Positions 15,295-24,815 of a stretch of 64,000 bases of DNA are shown one piece after another. The notes under the pieces are model-generated. The model was not told the DNA's origin. It saw only the letters and a list, made by a program, of their open reading frames with translations, and ran no database searches. The translations under genes and the position numbers were made by a program. The DNA comes from Osedax fenrisi (lineage: Eukaryota; Annelida; Polychaeta; Sabellida; Siboglinidae): positions 83,254,077 through 83,318,076 of the forward strand of contig OZ025242.1 in assembly GCA_964019155.1 (NCBI GenBank). Direction: 5' to 3'. Numbering within the stretch: the first letter of the stretch is position 1; each line of letters opens with the position of its first letter.

Positions 15295-15822
15295 CATTAC
15301 AATATCTCTAATATGTAAATCATTAACATATCTATAATATGGAACTCATAGATAAGAATATTTATAATATCTAATTTGAATAATAATTGTTAACTCGCGA
15401 TTCGATAATACTATTACGTATTTCTAGGATTGAATCGTCAGACTTCCACGAGCGGTTTACTTGTAAGCGACGAGCATAAAGAAGGTTCCCTGTGCACCAG
15501 ATGCAGTCGCAAACTAATGAACGTAGTGGAAACTCCGGACAGTTTAGACAATGCCGAGTCGGGCGAAGAAGACGCGCCGGACCGTGACGATGATCCCGTA
15601 CGTTCTCGACAGGTGGCGCGCGGTTACCGAGCCGACGCCCACAACGATGCGGGCGTCGAAGGCGAGGAGATTCGGTCGCAGCAGCCACCCCCCGAACGCG
15701 TTTCGGTGGAAAGACTTCTTCGTAGCGGAGACGAAACCGCCAGAAATAGCGACGACGTAACGGAGACGGCGTCCGGAGCTAAACGGACCAATCAACAACT
15801 GACGGATGCCCTGATTCCGTAG
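994..15822 (+). CDS. PDE1: PDE1-type Ca2+/calmodulin-dependent cyclic nucleotide phosphodiesterase, eight 3' exons (5' part outside window)
   Basis: Spliced gene: 994-1119, 3664-3765, 8329-8449, 8941-9022, 10872-11177, 12124-12207, 13091-13369, 15428-15822. The exons sum to 1495 nt, one base finishing a codon from an unseen upstream exon plus 498 codons including TAG; every junction keeps phase. The family hydrolyses cAMP and cGMP to 5'-monophosphates in the cytosol when Ca2+/calmodulin is bound. Seen in order: SDLSIMYNDRAVLENYH, ATDMSYHFQQIK, the metal-binding Asp in HCADISHPAK, the purine-contacting Gln in ESQIGFIDFIV, then a PDE1-specific tail with W-V-E-L...KAKWK matching the vertebrate region around ERWRAK. 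Calmodulin-binding and N-terminal catalytic parts, including the HD metal ligands, lie left of the window. The C-terminus is extended by Ser/Pro- and acid-rich sequence. Identity is from remembered family motifs; PDE1A/B/C subtype cannot be assigned in an invertebrate. Introns are 2544, 4563, 491, 1849, 946, 883 and 2058 bp. Confidence 0.95.
1320..1830. other. GC-richer intronic segment with promoter-like sequence
   Basis: Contains ATGGCGGCCATATT, repeated GAGTAATAAC/GAGTCGTACC, and a TATA-box-like CTATAAAAATCCGCGG at about 1579 followed by TC-rich sequence. Three direct copies of CAATTTGAAGCTAATTATAA lie at 1775-1820. No long ORF follows. It could be an internal promoter or a transposon or LTR remnant. 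Confidence 0.3.
2075..2350. repeat. Dispersed repeat copy 1 (partner at 46738-47010)
   Basis: Shared blocks with 46738-47010 include AACTATTAAATTATATT, AAGTTnCnGACTTTTTAGTA and ACATTCTAAGAAAACAGCTA in the same order and orientation. No coding sequence. Class unknown; it lies in a PDE1 intron. Confidence 0.7.
2647..2886. mobile_element. MITE with AAGGGGTATCCCA ends
   Basis: Left AAGAGGGGTATCCCACTATA and right, inverted, AAAGGGGTATCCCATTACC. A third internal AAAGGGGTATCCCACTA at about 2780 and a degenerate GACACCCCC at 2735 suggest two elements in tandem or nested. Lies in a PDE1 intron. No coding sequence. Confidence 0.7.
3318..3585. repeat. Two small tandem arrays upstream of PDE1 exon b
   Basis: Three 23-bp units (CCACGCCTACTATCGCCATA) at about 3318-3385, then a run of CCACCTGACCACCTGTCCACCT-type 8-11 bp units at 3490-3582. 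The minus-strand open frame with QVDRWSGGQVVRW is a repeat artefact. Confidence 0.8.
3664..3765 (+). CDS. PDE1: PDE1 exon b (ATDMSYHFQQIK segment)
   Basis: Acceptor CAG at 3661-3663; donor GTTAGT at 3766, the only GT that keeps phase into the next exon. It reads DFRGLVIDMVLATDMSYHFQ then QIKNMKSLISLPE. ATDMSxHFxQIK is a class I PDE signature next to the catalytic pocket. Reading through the donor stays open for some 65 codons, but that extension is (TA)n-derived sequence and not PDE-like. Confidence 0.93.
3766..8328 (+). other. PDE1 intron b-c: microsatellites, no gene seen
   Basis: Long (TA)n tracts (4043-4086, 4393-4446, 5982-6020, 7497-7537, 7840-7872), CA/CG-rich simple DNA at 4560-4600 and 8060-8150, and a GTC run at 8208-8226. 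A GC-rich patch at 6820-7120 has short open frames on both strands but no recognisable product. Confidence 0.6.
8329..8449 (+). CDS. PDE1: PDE1 exon c (ADISHPAK metal-ligand segment)
   Basis: It reads MDKSKAMSLVIHCADISHPA then KTWEIHHRWTTLLLEEFFLQ. The Asp of ADISHP (codon 8372-8374) is the family's metal ligand. Two in-phase acceptors exist, TAG ending at 8328 and CAG ending at 8310, 18 bp apart. The downstream one is chosen because the joined ...LPE-N-MDKSKAM has exactly the vertebrate PDE1 spacing; the other would add six residues and could be an alternative splice form. The donor is GTTCTT at 8450. Confidence 0.93.
8941..9022 (+). CDS. PDE1: PDE1 exon d (TPLCDR...SQ substrate-binding segment)
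   Basis: Acceptor CAG at 8938-8940, donor GTAGGC at 9023. It reads GDKETELGLPITPLCDRNNT then LVAESQI. PLCDR and SQ(I/V)G are invariant; the Gln (codon 9016-9018) contacts the purine ring in solved PDE structures. A (TA)n tract of about 45 bp lies upstream, ending some 35 bp before the exon, in the place of a normal polypyrimidine tract. Confidence 0.94.
9939..10085 (+). repeat. (TTTGGG)n minisatellite
   Basis: Hexamer GGGTTT repeated, interrupted by TATGTTTGAG and TGTTTTGG variants. Four or more G3 runs are close together, so the + strand could form a G-quadruplex. It is intronic (PDE1), so not a chromosome end, and differs from TTAGGG. Confidence 0.8.
10242..10810. mobile_element. Inverted-repeat element built of CTAGTC/GCGAGTC motifs
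   Basis: Ends ACTCAGAAAAATAAGCGAGTC and, inverted, ACTCAAAAAGAAAAGCGAGTC. Both arms carry repeated (A/G)CTAGTC and GACTCG(C/G) spaced by T-rich or A-rich runs, six or more per arm; the centre is (TA)n. A short ACAC flanks both sides but is too simple to call a target duplication. It ends 61 bp before PDE1 exon e. Confidence 0.65.
10872..11177 (+). CDS. PDE1: PDE1 exon e (GFIDFIV and Ser/Pro-rich linker)
   Basis: Acceptor CAG at 10869-10871. It reads (G)FIDFIVDPSFQVMGDMLEK, the last helices of the catalytic domain, then about 75 residues rich in Ser, Pro, Ala and Thr. Donor GTCAAT at 11178 splices in phase to 12124. Reading through the donor meets TGA after two more codons (11183-11185), so intron retention would give a tail-less isoform. 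The donor with C at +3 is weak, but phase and homology of the next exon support it. Confidence 0.88.
12124..12207 (+). CDS. PDE1: PDE1 exon f (small C-terminal W-V-E-L/KAKWK exon)
   Basis: An 84-bp exon too short to stand out by length. Acceptor CAG at 12121-12123, donor GTTACT at 12208. In the frame set by exon e it reads GACLEVDRVWVELLNNNKAK then WKDQAAI, which lines up with the vertebrate PDE1 segment W-T-E-V...ERWRAK downstream of the catalytic domain. Both phases fit. This match is the main reason to believe the gene continues beyond exon e. Confidence 0.85.
13091..13369 (+). CDS. PDE1: PDE1 exon g (charged C-terminal tail)
   Basis: Acceptor CAG at 13088-13090, donor GTAAAT at 13370. 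It reads DAIERKAAADEAKLHEDRSD then SGVESPDEGSPP and a Gly/Ala/Lys-rich stretch with KSMARKRSTNK, a possible basic phosphosite or localisation patch. The start resembles the vertebrate PDE1 KKEAEEKARLAAEE helix. GC content is far above the flanks. A TAA two codons past the donor would end a retained-intron isoform. Confidence 0.87.
13370..15427 (+). other. PDE1 intron g-h: simple repeats, no gene seen
   Basis: Contains a (CAT)n run at 13613-13640, (TA)n at 13778-13825, CA runs, a 10-bp CACACACCCA array at 14020-14075 and (TA)n at 14739-14778 and 15249-15291. Open frames here (HHHHHHHH, IIIIIII) derive from the CAT repeat. Confidence 0.7.
15428..15822 (+). CDS. PDE1: PDE1 terminal exon (lineage-specific acidic tail with CxxC)
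   Basis: Acceptor TAG at 15425-15427. The phase fits exon g (G|GA = Gly), and 131 codons run to TAG at 15820-15822. The protein is hydrophilic, with LCTRCSRKLMN near its start and then acid-rich ESGEEDAPDRDDD. I know no equivalent in vertebrate PDE1. A single CxxC pair with no second pair nearby is not a recognised zinc finger. The exon is strongly GC-richer than the adjacent intron. Confidence 0.85.
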
Positions 15823-16067
15823 TAGGGCGTAACGGGGCGTAACGGGGCGTAACACACACACACACACCGCTTAGTATGATCGTGTATAACGCGTTCCACT
15901 CGTAGATTATTCCCTGTAATATTATACCATTTCATACCCGAGAGTACTACTTTATTCCCCGATTTTATTGTTTTAATGGAGCGGCGATGTTACAGTAGAT
16001 TACGTAATCGAATTGTATTTTCATAATACGACTGTGTTACAATTGTGGGGATGAGAAGATCCGAAAT

Positions 16068-16119
<52 letters not shown>

Positions 16120-16600
16120 TATACGTATGAATTTATCGTATATTGTACAGTATACCGTAAATAAATATGTCAGACTGATACATAACCCTATTACTTATAA
16201 AGTTGACTGATTAACCGAGCTAGTGATTCGATACAACAAAAGCGGAATAGTATTACGTGGCGAATCACTAGCGGTGACGTCACTGACTCACTCGATGACT
16301 CACTGTCTACGTATGACAGCTACCTACCTATTGTATCCGTATCCCACAGACTTATCAGACGTTATCATCATTACTATCACGTGTGTACGTGCGTGCGCGC
16401 GTACGTGAAATCGCGTGCTATCCATACGTTCTCGAAGCTACTATTAAAATTGCAAACTATTAAATCTGCACTCGGAACAAAGACTATAGTAATCGATAGA
16501 TACCGTGTGTTTCGACGTAAATGTGTAAATGAATTAATTTTTGATAATAAATATCGACTTTAAATAATTGCTTCTATACAATTTCATAAAGTGATATATA
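15823..16600 (+). other. Presumed PDE1 3' UTR and downstream flank
   Basis: No coding signal. Starts with repeated GGGCGTAAC and a CA run, then a (TA)n tract at about 16070-16115. An AATAAA at 16160-16165 is the best polyadenylation signal candidate, about 340 bp after the stop. It could be chance in DNA this AT-rich. Confidence 0.45.
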
Positions 16601-16605
16601 AAATT

Positions 16606-16640
<35 letters not shown>

Positions 16641-17111
16641 TATATGTAGATAAGGTAAGGTAAGGTAATTATTTATTAATATATTCTTTATATTTTAAAA
16701 TCTCACAAGTATTGATAATATATAATAAACAAAAATTAGTAACTTCTTCGTTAGTTCATGATGACTCCTAATTCGGCGTAATTTCTTGAGAAGATAATTC
16801 CACAAGGTAGGAGTAGCCCAACTAACGATCTTTCCCTCGTCAGATGTATCTTCGGAAAAAACAAATTTGAATATTGCAAACGAGTATTTCTAATTAATTC
16901 TTAATTTAGAAGTTTATATAAATTTTTATAAATAAAGCCTATAGGCTTTCTCATACTAACAGTTTTATAAAGTATACTTAGTATTTTAAATTTACACATA
17001 TTTTATCCGAAATAAACCAATTTAATTCACCTAATTTTTTTAGTAATACTTATTTGGTTACATCTCTTAATATTAAATTTTATAATCTATAATTTTTATA
17101 ATTTATAATTT

Positions 17112-17360
17112 TATAATCTGGAAATATACGGCAAGATATAATCCGGAAATATCCGACAAGTAAATAATCCTGAAATATCCGACAATCAATAATCCGGAAA
17201 TATACGGAAAGATATAATCCGGAAATATCCGACAAGTAAATAATCTGGAAATATCCGACAAGTAAATAATTTGGAAATATCCGGCAATCAATAATCTGGA
17301 AAAATCCGACAAGTAAATAACCTAGAAATATCCGACAAGATATAATCTAGAAATATTCGG
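17112..17360. repeat. Tandem array, 25-26 bp units (ATAATCCGGAAATATCCGAC)
   Basis: About nine units, alternating endings AAGTAA, AATCA and AAGAT. CCGGAAATAT is the inverse of the ATATTTCCGG in the 70-bp satellite at 26580-28030, so the two may be related. Units touch with no unique spacers, so this is not a CRISPR array. Confidence 0.85.
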
Positions 17361-18933
17361 TTAGAAAATATAAGAATTAAATTTATATATTTATTTTAAT
17401 GAGGAGAATCCCCCTGCAATGGTTCATCATCCATTTTATCATCGTCCTTTTCTTCTTCCTCGTCTTCCTTTTCTTCTTCCTCTTCATCTTCTTCATATAC
17501 ACTATTCTTATCTAGTGATTTTATTATAATAATTAGTGATAATAATAAGATTATATATATATTGGCTAGGTGATAACTATAAAAAGAGTATTCTTATTTT
17601 GGAAAAATTTAGAATATTTAAGGGGATGAGCACTTTATTCGTTTTATTATAATAAAATATGTATTTAATTTAATTTTAATTGATTAATTATACATCTCTA
17701 CATTTAAATATTATGATATAAATCTAATGATTTATATATTAAATGGATTATATATTTGTCAAAATCTAATAAAATTGTAAATAATATTAATATAAACATT
17801 TAAAAACTAGCATTACGTTATCTATTTACACCTAAACTAATGTATGAATATAAGCACAGGAGTCATTACAAGGCATAACAATAACCAATGAATATGTATA
17901 TAAATATGTTTGTATAATTGTCATCTAACACAGAACATAGGTGTTTATTTTGATATTTATATGATTTATCCCTGATCTACATTATATCATATACATTATT
18001 TACAACACCTATATACTCTACAGAGAATAAAGTAGCAATATAAAATGTAGGTATATATATACTTATTCTAAATAGAATCTTGAAATATAAGTCACAAAAT
18101 AATTATGTACTTATACCAGACATAAATAATCATTTAATAATAAACCAGTTCTATCCACTTCCCGCTCCTTTAGCCAGATATCCTTCCAATATTATTGTTC
18201 ACTGCTTTTATTGATATACTATTTTGCATCTATTCGTTATATATTATTTATATATTTTATTGTTTAATATATTTAATTAATTTTTGAGTATTAAATAATT
18301 AAATAATTAAAATTTCAAACATATTAATAATTTGTTCATTTAAATCTCTAAATTCAAATCACCAACGATATCCCCGTCGATATCCTCATCGAAATACTAG
18401 GTACTTTTTGGTGTGGCATATGCTTTAGCATTTAAAACTTATAATTATCTCTATCTATTAAATAGAAAATATATTTATAAAACGAACGGCACTCATCCAT
18501 TTAATAAGTGAATATTATATTTATATTTGATATATTATTGAAAAAAAATATCTAATAAATAAAATTATTATTATAATATATATATATATATATTCCATAG
18601 ATATGAGAAGTATATTACAACAAATTATATTATAAAGTTTTAATTTAATTTATACATAAAATAAATGTTATATAATTTTAATTGTAATATTAACCATTAT
18701 TAAAACACACTTTAATCGATGTAAAGGCTGCCGCAATTTTTCTAACAAATTTCACCATTCGTACTCTCATTACAGTTACACTTATATTTATCTGTAATTA
18801 TTTACAATTAATATAAACATCAACAGAATACATTTTGTAATAAAGTAACATAACACGGTTAAAAATTAGGGTACTAATAAACTTTAATTTAGGGTACAGT
18901 GAAGACAAATTTAGCATATAATTAACATTTACC

Positions 18934-18961
18934 CTCCTATACCCTAATTAGGGTATAGGAG
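18934..18961. repeat. 28-bp perfect palindrome
   Basis: CTCCTATACCCTAA followed by its exact inverse. TACCCTA/TAGGGTA motifs recur around it (18865-19000). It may be the centre of a small inverted-repeat element. Confidence 0.6.
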
Positions 18962-19487
18962 TATAACAATAATGTAGGGTATTGGTGTCATATTTAGGTC
19001 ACATATATCCCTTTCCTGGGTTATAGATGAATACACTTTAATTTTTTTTATCCTACATGTTTCAATTATGTTATGAAATATCATAAACATATGATAAATA
19101 ATTTCATAAATACATTATTTATAAAAATTAATATTACAGTATTATAATTAATTGATATTTTTATAATATAAAAGTGTTGGAAGATACCTACAAAGTGCTA
19201 CTATATACTCTTGTACTCATTTTAATATAAGATCATATAAAATAACATTATATTAAAAAGCGAGTAAAGCTAATTTATATAAAATTGAATAGAGCAATGA
19301 AAAAATTGTAGATTGCAAATCGCAGCAAACCTAAATTTATTTTTAAATTTATAGATTTATCTATTTCGATACTGCTGATAGTATACATACTAATCACATT
19401 ACGTAGATACGCAAAATCTTTGTTATTTTTATTATTATTCACGATTCGCGTTTCAATAAAAAAAACCTGGTTGACATATATGTCACA

Positions 19488-19640
19488 CACCAACTATAGT
19501 TGGTGTGTTATTTCATCCAGTGCTTTCCTTGCAGTGTTGCTTCTTTAGAGCTTAGCTCGGGTCAAGGAATATTCGGATAATACTGTAATTATTATAGATT
19601 TTTTTAGATAAAATACAAATACATTTTTCATAAATAATCA
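19488..19640. repeat. Direct repeat copy 1 (partner 20612-20840)
   Basis: Shares GTTGGTGTGTTATTTCATCC, AGnGCTTTCnTTGCAG, GCTTCTTTAGA and the AGATAAAATACAAATACAT block with the second copy. In copy 1 ACCAACTATAGTTGGT forms a small palindrome at the left edge. Class unknown. Confidence 0.65.
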
Positions 19641-19701
19641 AATATAAATATAAAATTAAATTAAAACAAAATATGAATACAGATAACCTGCGCCAAATTA
19701 T

Positions 19702-19733
<32 letters not shown>

Positions 19734-19775
19734 GATTTAGTATCATTTAATATCAATTAGTGAGTATTATCGGTC

Positions 19776-19999
19776 TGTATCGAATATGATACCCTTTTAT
19801 TTTGATTACTGAATATAAAATCAAATTAAAAATACTTGTTTCGATATTATACACACTAGTATACATGATAAACTTATATGGAAAATGTACATGTAGTATA
19901 TATTATAAGAATTATATACATTTGTTGTTATTATAATTTTAAAATATTTTGACTTAGGCAATCGTAATCAAAACAAAAAAAGGCCATATTCGATATTCT
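19776..19999. mobile_element. MITE family A copy 1
   Basis: Left TATCGAATATGAnnCC...TTTGATTA and right TAATCAAAACAAAAAAAGGC then CATATTCGATA are inverted repeats. A second copy with the same ends is at 62537-62805. No coding sequence. Confidence 0.65.
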
Positions 20000-20611
20000 C
20001 TATGTAATCATAGTCTATGATATTTACTTAGCTCCTATCTATTAATACATGTTTTGTTCAAAATTCAAATCACTCACTCACCACCACCTGCAATTTTGCG
20101 ATATATTTTGAACCGAAATTATCATTATTTAGAGAGATCAAGTGATTATATTTTTTAATCTCTGCGGCTAAAACTTAGTTATTACATTAATCTTTATTAC
20201 ATATATTTAATTATATGTGTATAACTAGTAGTATACATTTAATGTAATTTTAAATATTAAATTTGATTATAAAATATAATAATTATAATAAATATGATAT
20301 GTGATTTTATTGATAAGTTATTTTGTATAACTTTTGGGAATCAGATTTATAGTAGCAGATATTTAAAAATATAATTATCTGAGAATTATAATAGTGATAG
20401 TGGCTGATCTAAATAGATTACAAAATTGTTTATAATTGTTTATAAAACACTTTTATCTGCTCGATATCTAGTAAATGTTTTAAACAAATTTGAAGCAGCC
20501 GATATCTGGCTATAAATATCAGATCTATATCGAGCTGTAGTTGTTGTGATATCAGGTTTAATGGTGAATGGAGCAATACCACGAAAGTGACGTTTAAAAA
20601 AATAACCGGGT

Positions 20612-20840
20612 TAAGACATAGTTGGTGTGTTATTTCATCCAGCGCTTTCGTTGCAGGGTGCTTCTTTAGACCTTAACTCAGATCACGGCATATTCAGCGC
20701 ATATTGTTCAATTTTCTGTTGTATACTAGGCAGGATTCCCAGTCAGGTACGTATGTATCAATGCTGTATTAGTTGATATAATTTTAAATATTATACCTAT
20801 TATAGGTTTTTTAGATAAAAATACAAATACATATTTCATA
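20612..20840. repeat. Direct repeat copy 2 (partner 19488-19640)
   Basis: Same order of blocks as copy 1 with an extra 80 bp in the middle. Preceded by AAAAATAACCGGGTTAAGAC, which corresponds to AAAAACCTGGTTGACA before copy 1. Confidence 0.65.
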
Positions 20841-21887
20841 TAGTTGGCAATATAGCATGTTATTGTATATTGTAACAATTATTACATGTTAGTTTTTATA
20901 TATATATATACATATATATGGTTAAATTATATATCATTATATTACGAACATACCACGGATAGTACGGATGGTAGGCAAAAATTAAATAACTATAAATAAA
21001 AAAGTTTATGCGTGTCTCTCAAGGCGTTCGTCGAGCGAATACATTATTCGTAGGTACTAATTACTTTGTATAGGCTCACTTCGGGATATAAAGAAGCTAA
21101 AAAAACTGATGAATAAAACTAAACAAAATAAATCAAATAACCCAAAATATCAATTAAAACGAATGGTCACCATTATGGTATATATGTATATTTTTATAAA
21201 GTCATTATTCCATATATACATGTTCTATTTAGATTTTATTTTCGCGTGTACTAGTGTATAATAAATGTGAGTAACGCACGCCTTGCCCGCCACACGTGAA
21301 CTTTGTTATTTATAGTTATTTAATTTTTTTAATTTTTTTTATCATCGGTTTTCCCCATACCACCGGCCTAAATAAATGATACATACTATATTTTACAATT
21401 TAATTTACAATTCCAATTACATTTGTTACATATTTTGATAATATATTATAATTATTATAAATAATAATTATTATTTAAATACACATTTGTAAAAACATAT
21501 GACTTTTAGTATGATTTAAAAAGCTTTGCGATTTTTAAATTAAGCTACGCTTTAAAAGTTCAAAATTGCCTTGTAAATATTCATAGTACCAGATTATCCG
21601 ATGTTAATACATCAAGTTACGGATACAATATTATGTTTATATTGTAATACATTTGGATCAACAGAACTATTGGTCAACCGGTCAATTCCACGGTCATTGT
21701 ATGACCGCAATACGGTCATTTATACGGTCAGAACTATTGGTCCACCGGTCAATTCGATTTTTATTATCTAATATATAGTATATATAATATATAATGGTTT
21801 AGTTATACTAGAGGGGGATGCAAGAGTTGGGAACGGTTTTCAAAATGTTATCAGCAATTGAGGCGGCGGCGAGCGCGCATAGTGCTA

Positions 21888-21945
<58 letters not shown>

Positions 21946-22039
21946 TACTATATATAAATTATAAAATTTAATATAATATATATATATATATAAATATATA
22001 TACTATATATAAATTATATAATTTAATATAATATATATA

Positions 22040-22825
22040 CAGTGATGGGCACGATCACGATCGACGATCGTTTGAAAATGATCGACGATCGTCAGCAGCT
22101 GAAAAAAATTTAAACATAATTTATATATATTTACATCAAGAAATAACAAAATAGTGGATATAATAATAACTTTTATTTATGAAAATGATGAAATACGAAT
22201 TAATTAATAATGAAATAATATTAATATAATGAATTTGCTTTCAATAGAACTAACAATTCAAAGTTAGTATCATTTAGTTTATTGTGTTTCGGTTTATTTA
22301 TATTGGTAGCAATACTAAACATTCTTTCCACCGGCGCGAATGATGGGAGTATAGAATTGTATTTTATGAATAACATTTTTATAATAGGATAATTATTTAG
22401 CATATCTAAATTAGTATTTTTACTATTTATATAATTAAGTATTTATATTTCTACCGTTGATTTAGAAGTGGATGGTCCATTATCATCAATAACATAGAAT
22501 TCATCTGAATTAGTTTCGCTTTGTTCTGGTGTAGTTATATAAACCTCGTTATCTGGGATATGTCTATTAACATATATCTTAAATGTATATAACAACATAT
22601 CGTTTTCTTCTATGTAATTACTTAACCAATTTAACTTAAAGCAGCCCGTAATTGATACGCTTATATAATAATACGATAGACATCCACAATCGGCGATCGA
22701 TATCGACGATCAAAATAATTATACGATCGACTATGATAAAAAATGATCGATTAAAAAGATCGACGATCGTTAGAAAATGATCGACGATCGGCGATCATGA
22801 AAAGTCGTGATCGTGCCCATCACTT
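22040..22825 (-). mobile_element. hAT-type element 1, nested, with C-terminal transposase fragment
   Basis: Ends CAGTGATGGGCACGATCACGA and, inverted, ...TCGTGATCGTGCCCATCACTT, with 8-bp TATATATA on each side (22032-22039 and 22826-22833). Subterminal GATCGACGATCG repeats occur at both ends. The minus strand 22403-22221 codes for YNSILPSFAPVERMFSIAT and following residues, the hAT C-terminal dimerisation region. The rest of the transposase is deleted or decayed, so the element is non-autonomous. Confidence 0.85.
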
Positions 22826-22970
22826 TATATATAAATATAATATATAATATAAATAAAACTCAGGCCTCACGCGTTTTTGTTATTGTTGCGCTATAGTTTT
22901 AACCCGTCACCATATATAATATATGTTATATGAGCTTTATCAATATCGGTAGGCATTGATGAGTACGTAT

Positions 22971-24492
22971 CAGGGACGTAGCAAGGGGGGCTAGGGGGGG
23001 CACGTGCCCCGGGCGCCAACATTTTAGGGGCGCCAAAAAATATCAGGAGTTAAAACTAAGATAAAGAAAATTAATCCGCAAATTGTTTTTGTAAATTGTG
23101 ACAATCACAGTCTGAATTTAGTAGGGGTCAATGCTTCAAAACAATATCTCATATCAATATCATTTTATGATAATATCGAATTTGTTTATAATTTCTTTGC
23201 TAAATCTACACTGCGCTGGGAAATATTAACAAGCAAACTAAAAATAACTTTAAAGATATCATGCGAAACGAGATGGATCTCAAGATATGATGAAGTTAAT
23301 ATATTAAGCGAAAACTTTGCTGCAGTATTGGATGTACTAGAGGAACTACGAGAACAAGCTGATAATCAGGAGACACGCAGTAAATCGTATAGTATAATTA
23401 ATTTAATTTCAAGATTTGAATTTATATCTTTATTATATTTCTGGGAAATTATTTTGGCTAAAATAAATAGAGTACAAAAACGATTACAGGATAAAAGTAT
23501 GATATTTTTTGAAGCATCCAAAGATATTAATAATTTGAAAATATTTTTCAGTGAAGAAAGAGAGAACATAATTAAATTTAATATTACTAAATCAACTAAA
23601 TACTGTATAGAATTACAAATATCAACAGAACGAAGAATTAGAGTACGAAAACATATGGATGGTGAAAGTAGAAATGTGGAAGTAGTGTCATATACTCAAG
23701 AGTTATCAAGAGCTATGTTTTCTATCATTGACAGAATTATTTCTGAATTCAATAATCGATTTTTAATATTGTACTCATTAAATGATAGATTCGGCATATT
23801 CATGGATATGGAATCATTGCTGGCCTTAACAGATTGTATAATTATGAAACATTGCGATTTACTTGAAAAAGAATATCCGAATGACATCTCCAGCAAGAAA
23901 TTATGTGAAGAAATTATTGGTAATATATAAATTAATAATTTAAAATTATTTTAATATAATTAATTCAAACACATATATATGTCATCTAATTCAATATTTA
24001 TAAATATTTCAGATTGCAGAATAGTAACAAAGAATAGAAACATAATAAATAATCCAATTAAATTCTATGAATTTTTTATTTCTTATGGGAAGATGTTTTT
24101 CCAAATCTTCAGATCGCTTTGCATTTGCTATTATCAATTGGCTGTTCAATAGCTTCGTGTGAACGTTCATTTAGCAAATTGAAACTAATCAAGACATATA
24201 GAGATCAACATTGAGTCAATAAAGACTATTTGAGATTGCTATATTAAGCATAGAAAGGAAGATATTCAATAACATTAATATAGAAGAATTTGTAGAAGAA
24301 TTTACTATACGAAAAAATCGAAAAATTACACTTTAATCTTTAATTTGTTTTAATAAAATTATGTTAATTAAAACTGTGTTAATGTAAAATCATGAAAAAT
24401 ATAACTGTTGTATATAACTGTGTGTAGTTAAATACTAAGGGGCGCTAACATATTAACAGCCCAGGGCGCTTGTGAGGCATGCTACGCCCCTG
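22971..24492 (+). mobile_element. hAT-type element 2, nested, ZMYM1/DUF4371-like transposase relic
   Basis: Termini CAGGGACGTAGCAAGG and CAGGGGCGTAGCATGCC (inverted), flanked by GTACGTAT (22963-22970) and GTAAGTAT (24493-24500), an 8-bp duplication with one mismatch. The + strand has one long frame of about 300 codons from the left terminus to 23930. It reads VFVNCDNHSLNL, SCETRWISRYDEVNIL and EELREQADNQETRSK, as in ZMYM1-like hAT proteins. After a gap or possible short intron (GTAATA...TTTCAG, 23917-24011) come LSIGCSIASCERSFSKLKLI and EEFVEEF, the dimerisation region, broken by a frameshift and a stop. The N-terminal half is missing, so it is inactive. Confidence 0.88.
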
Positions 24493-24644
24493 GTAAGTAT
24501 AAACATATCATATATTGTAAACTGTATTATACAGTTAAAATGACATAGTGTATACATTATGCGCGTTCGCCGACAGCCTCACTTGCTGGTAACATTTTGA
24601 AAACCATTCCCAACTCGTGCAGTAACCATACTAGAATATAATTA

Positions 24645-24815
24645 TTATATTTGGATTATTATATAACTTATATTAACGTATAACATATATACTACGGTCA
24701 TTTATACGTTCATAACAATTGGTACAACGGTAAATTCTATTTTTATAAAAATAATGACCGTAGTATATATGTTATCAGTTAATATAAGTTATATAATAAT
24801 CCAAATATAATACTT
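24645..24815. repeat. Long hairpin inside the right arm of the foldback element
   Basis: About 60-bp arms: TTATATTTGGATTATTATAT...CATATATACTACGGTCATT read on one side, and its near-perfect complement ends with CCAAATATAAT. The spacer is about 50 bp. The left arm of the element lacks it, so it is an internal rearrangement. Confidence 0.75.

Larger units (their letters stand above)
16600..19480. other. AT-rich intergenic DNA, no gene recognised
   Basis: Apart from the 17112-17360 array and the 18934 palindrome, the notable segment is 17400-17525. There the minus strand encodes an acidic stretch (NSVYEEDEEEEEKEDEEEEK) ending in a stop; it is purine-repeat DNA and may be chance. Confidence 0.5.

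Noticed and set aside
17112..17360. CRISPR-like regular repeats
   Set aside because: Units are contiguous 25-26 bp without unique spacers, in animal DNA, with no cas genes.
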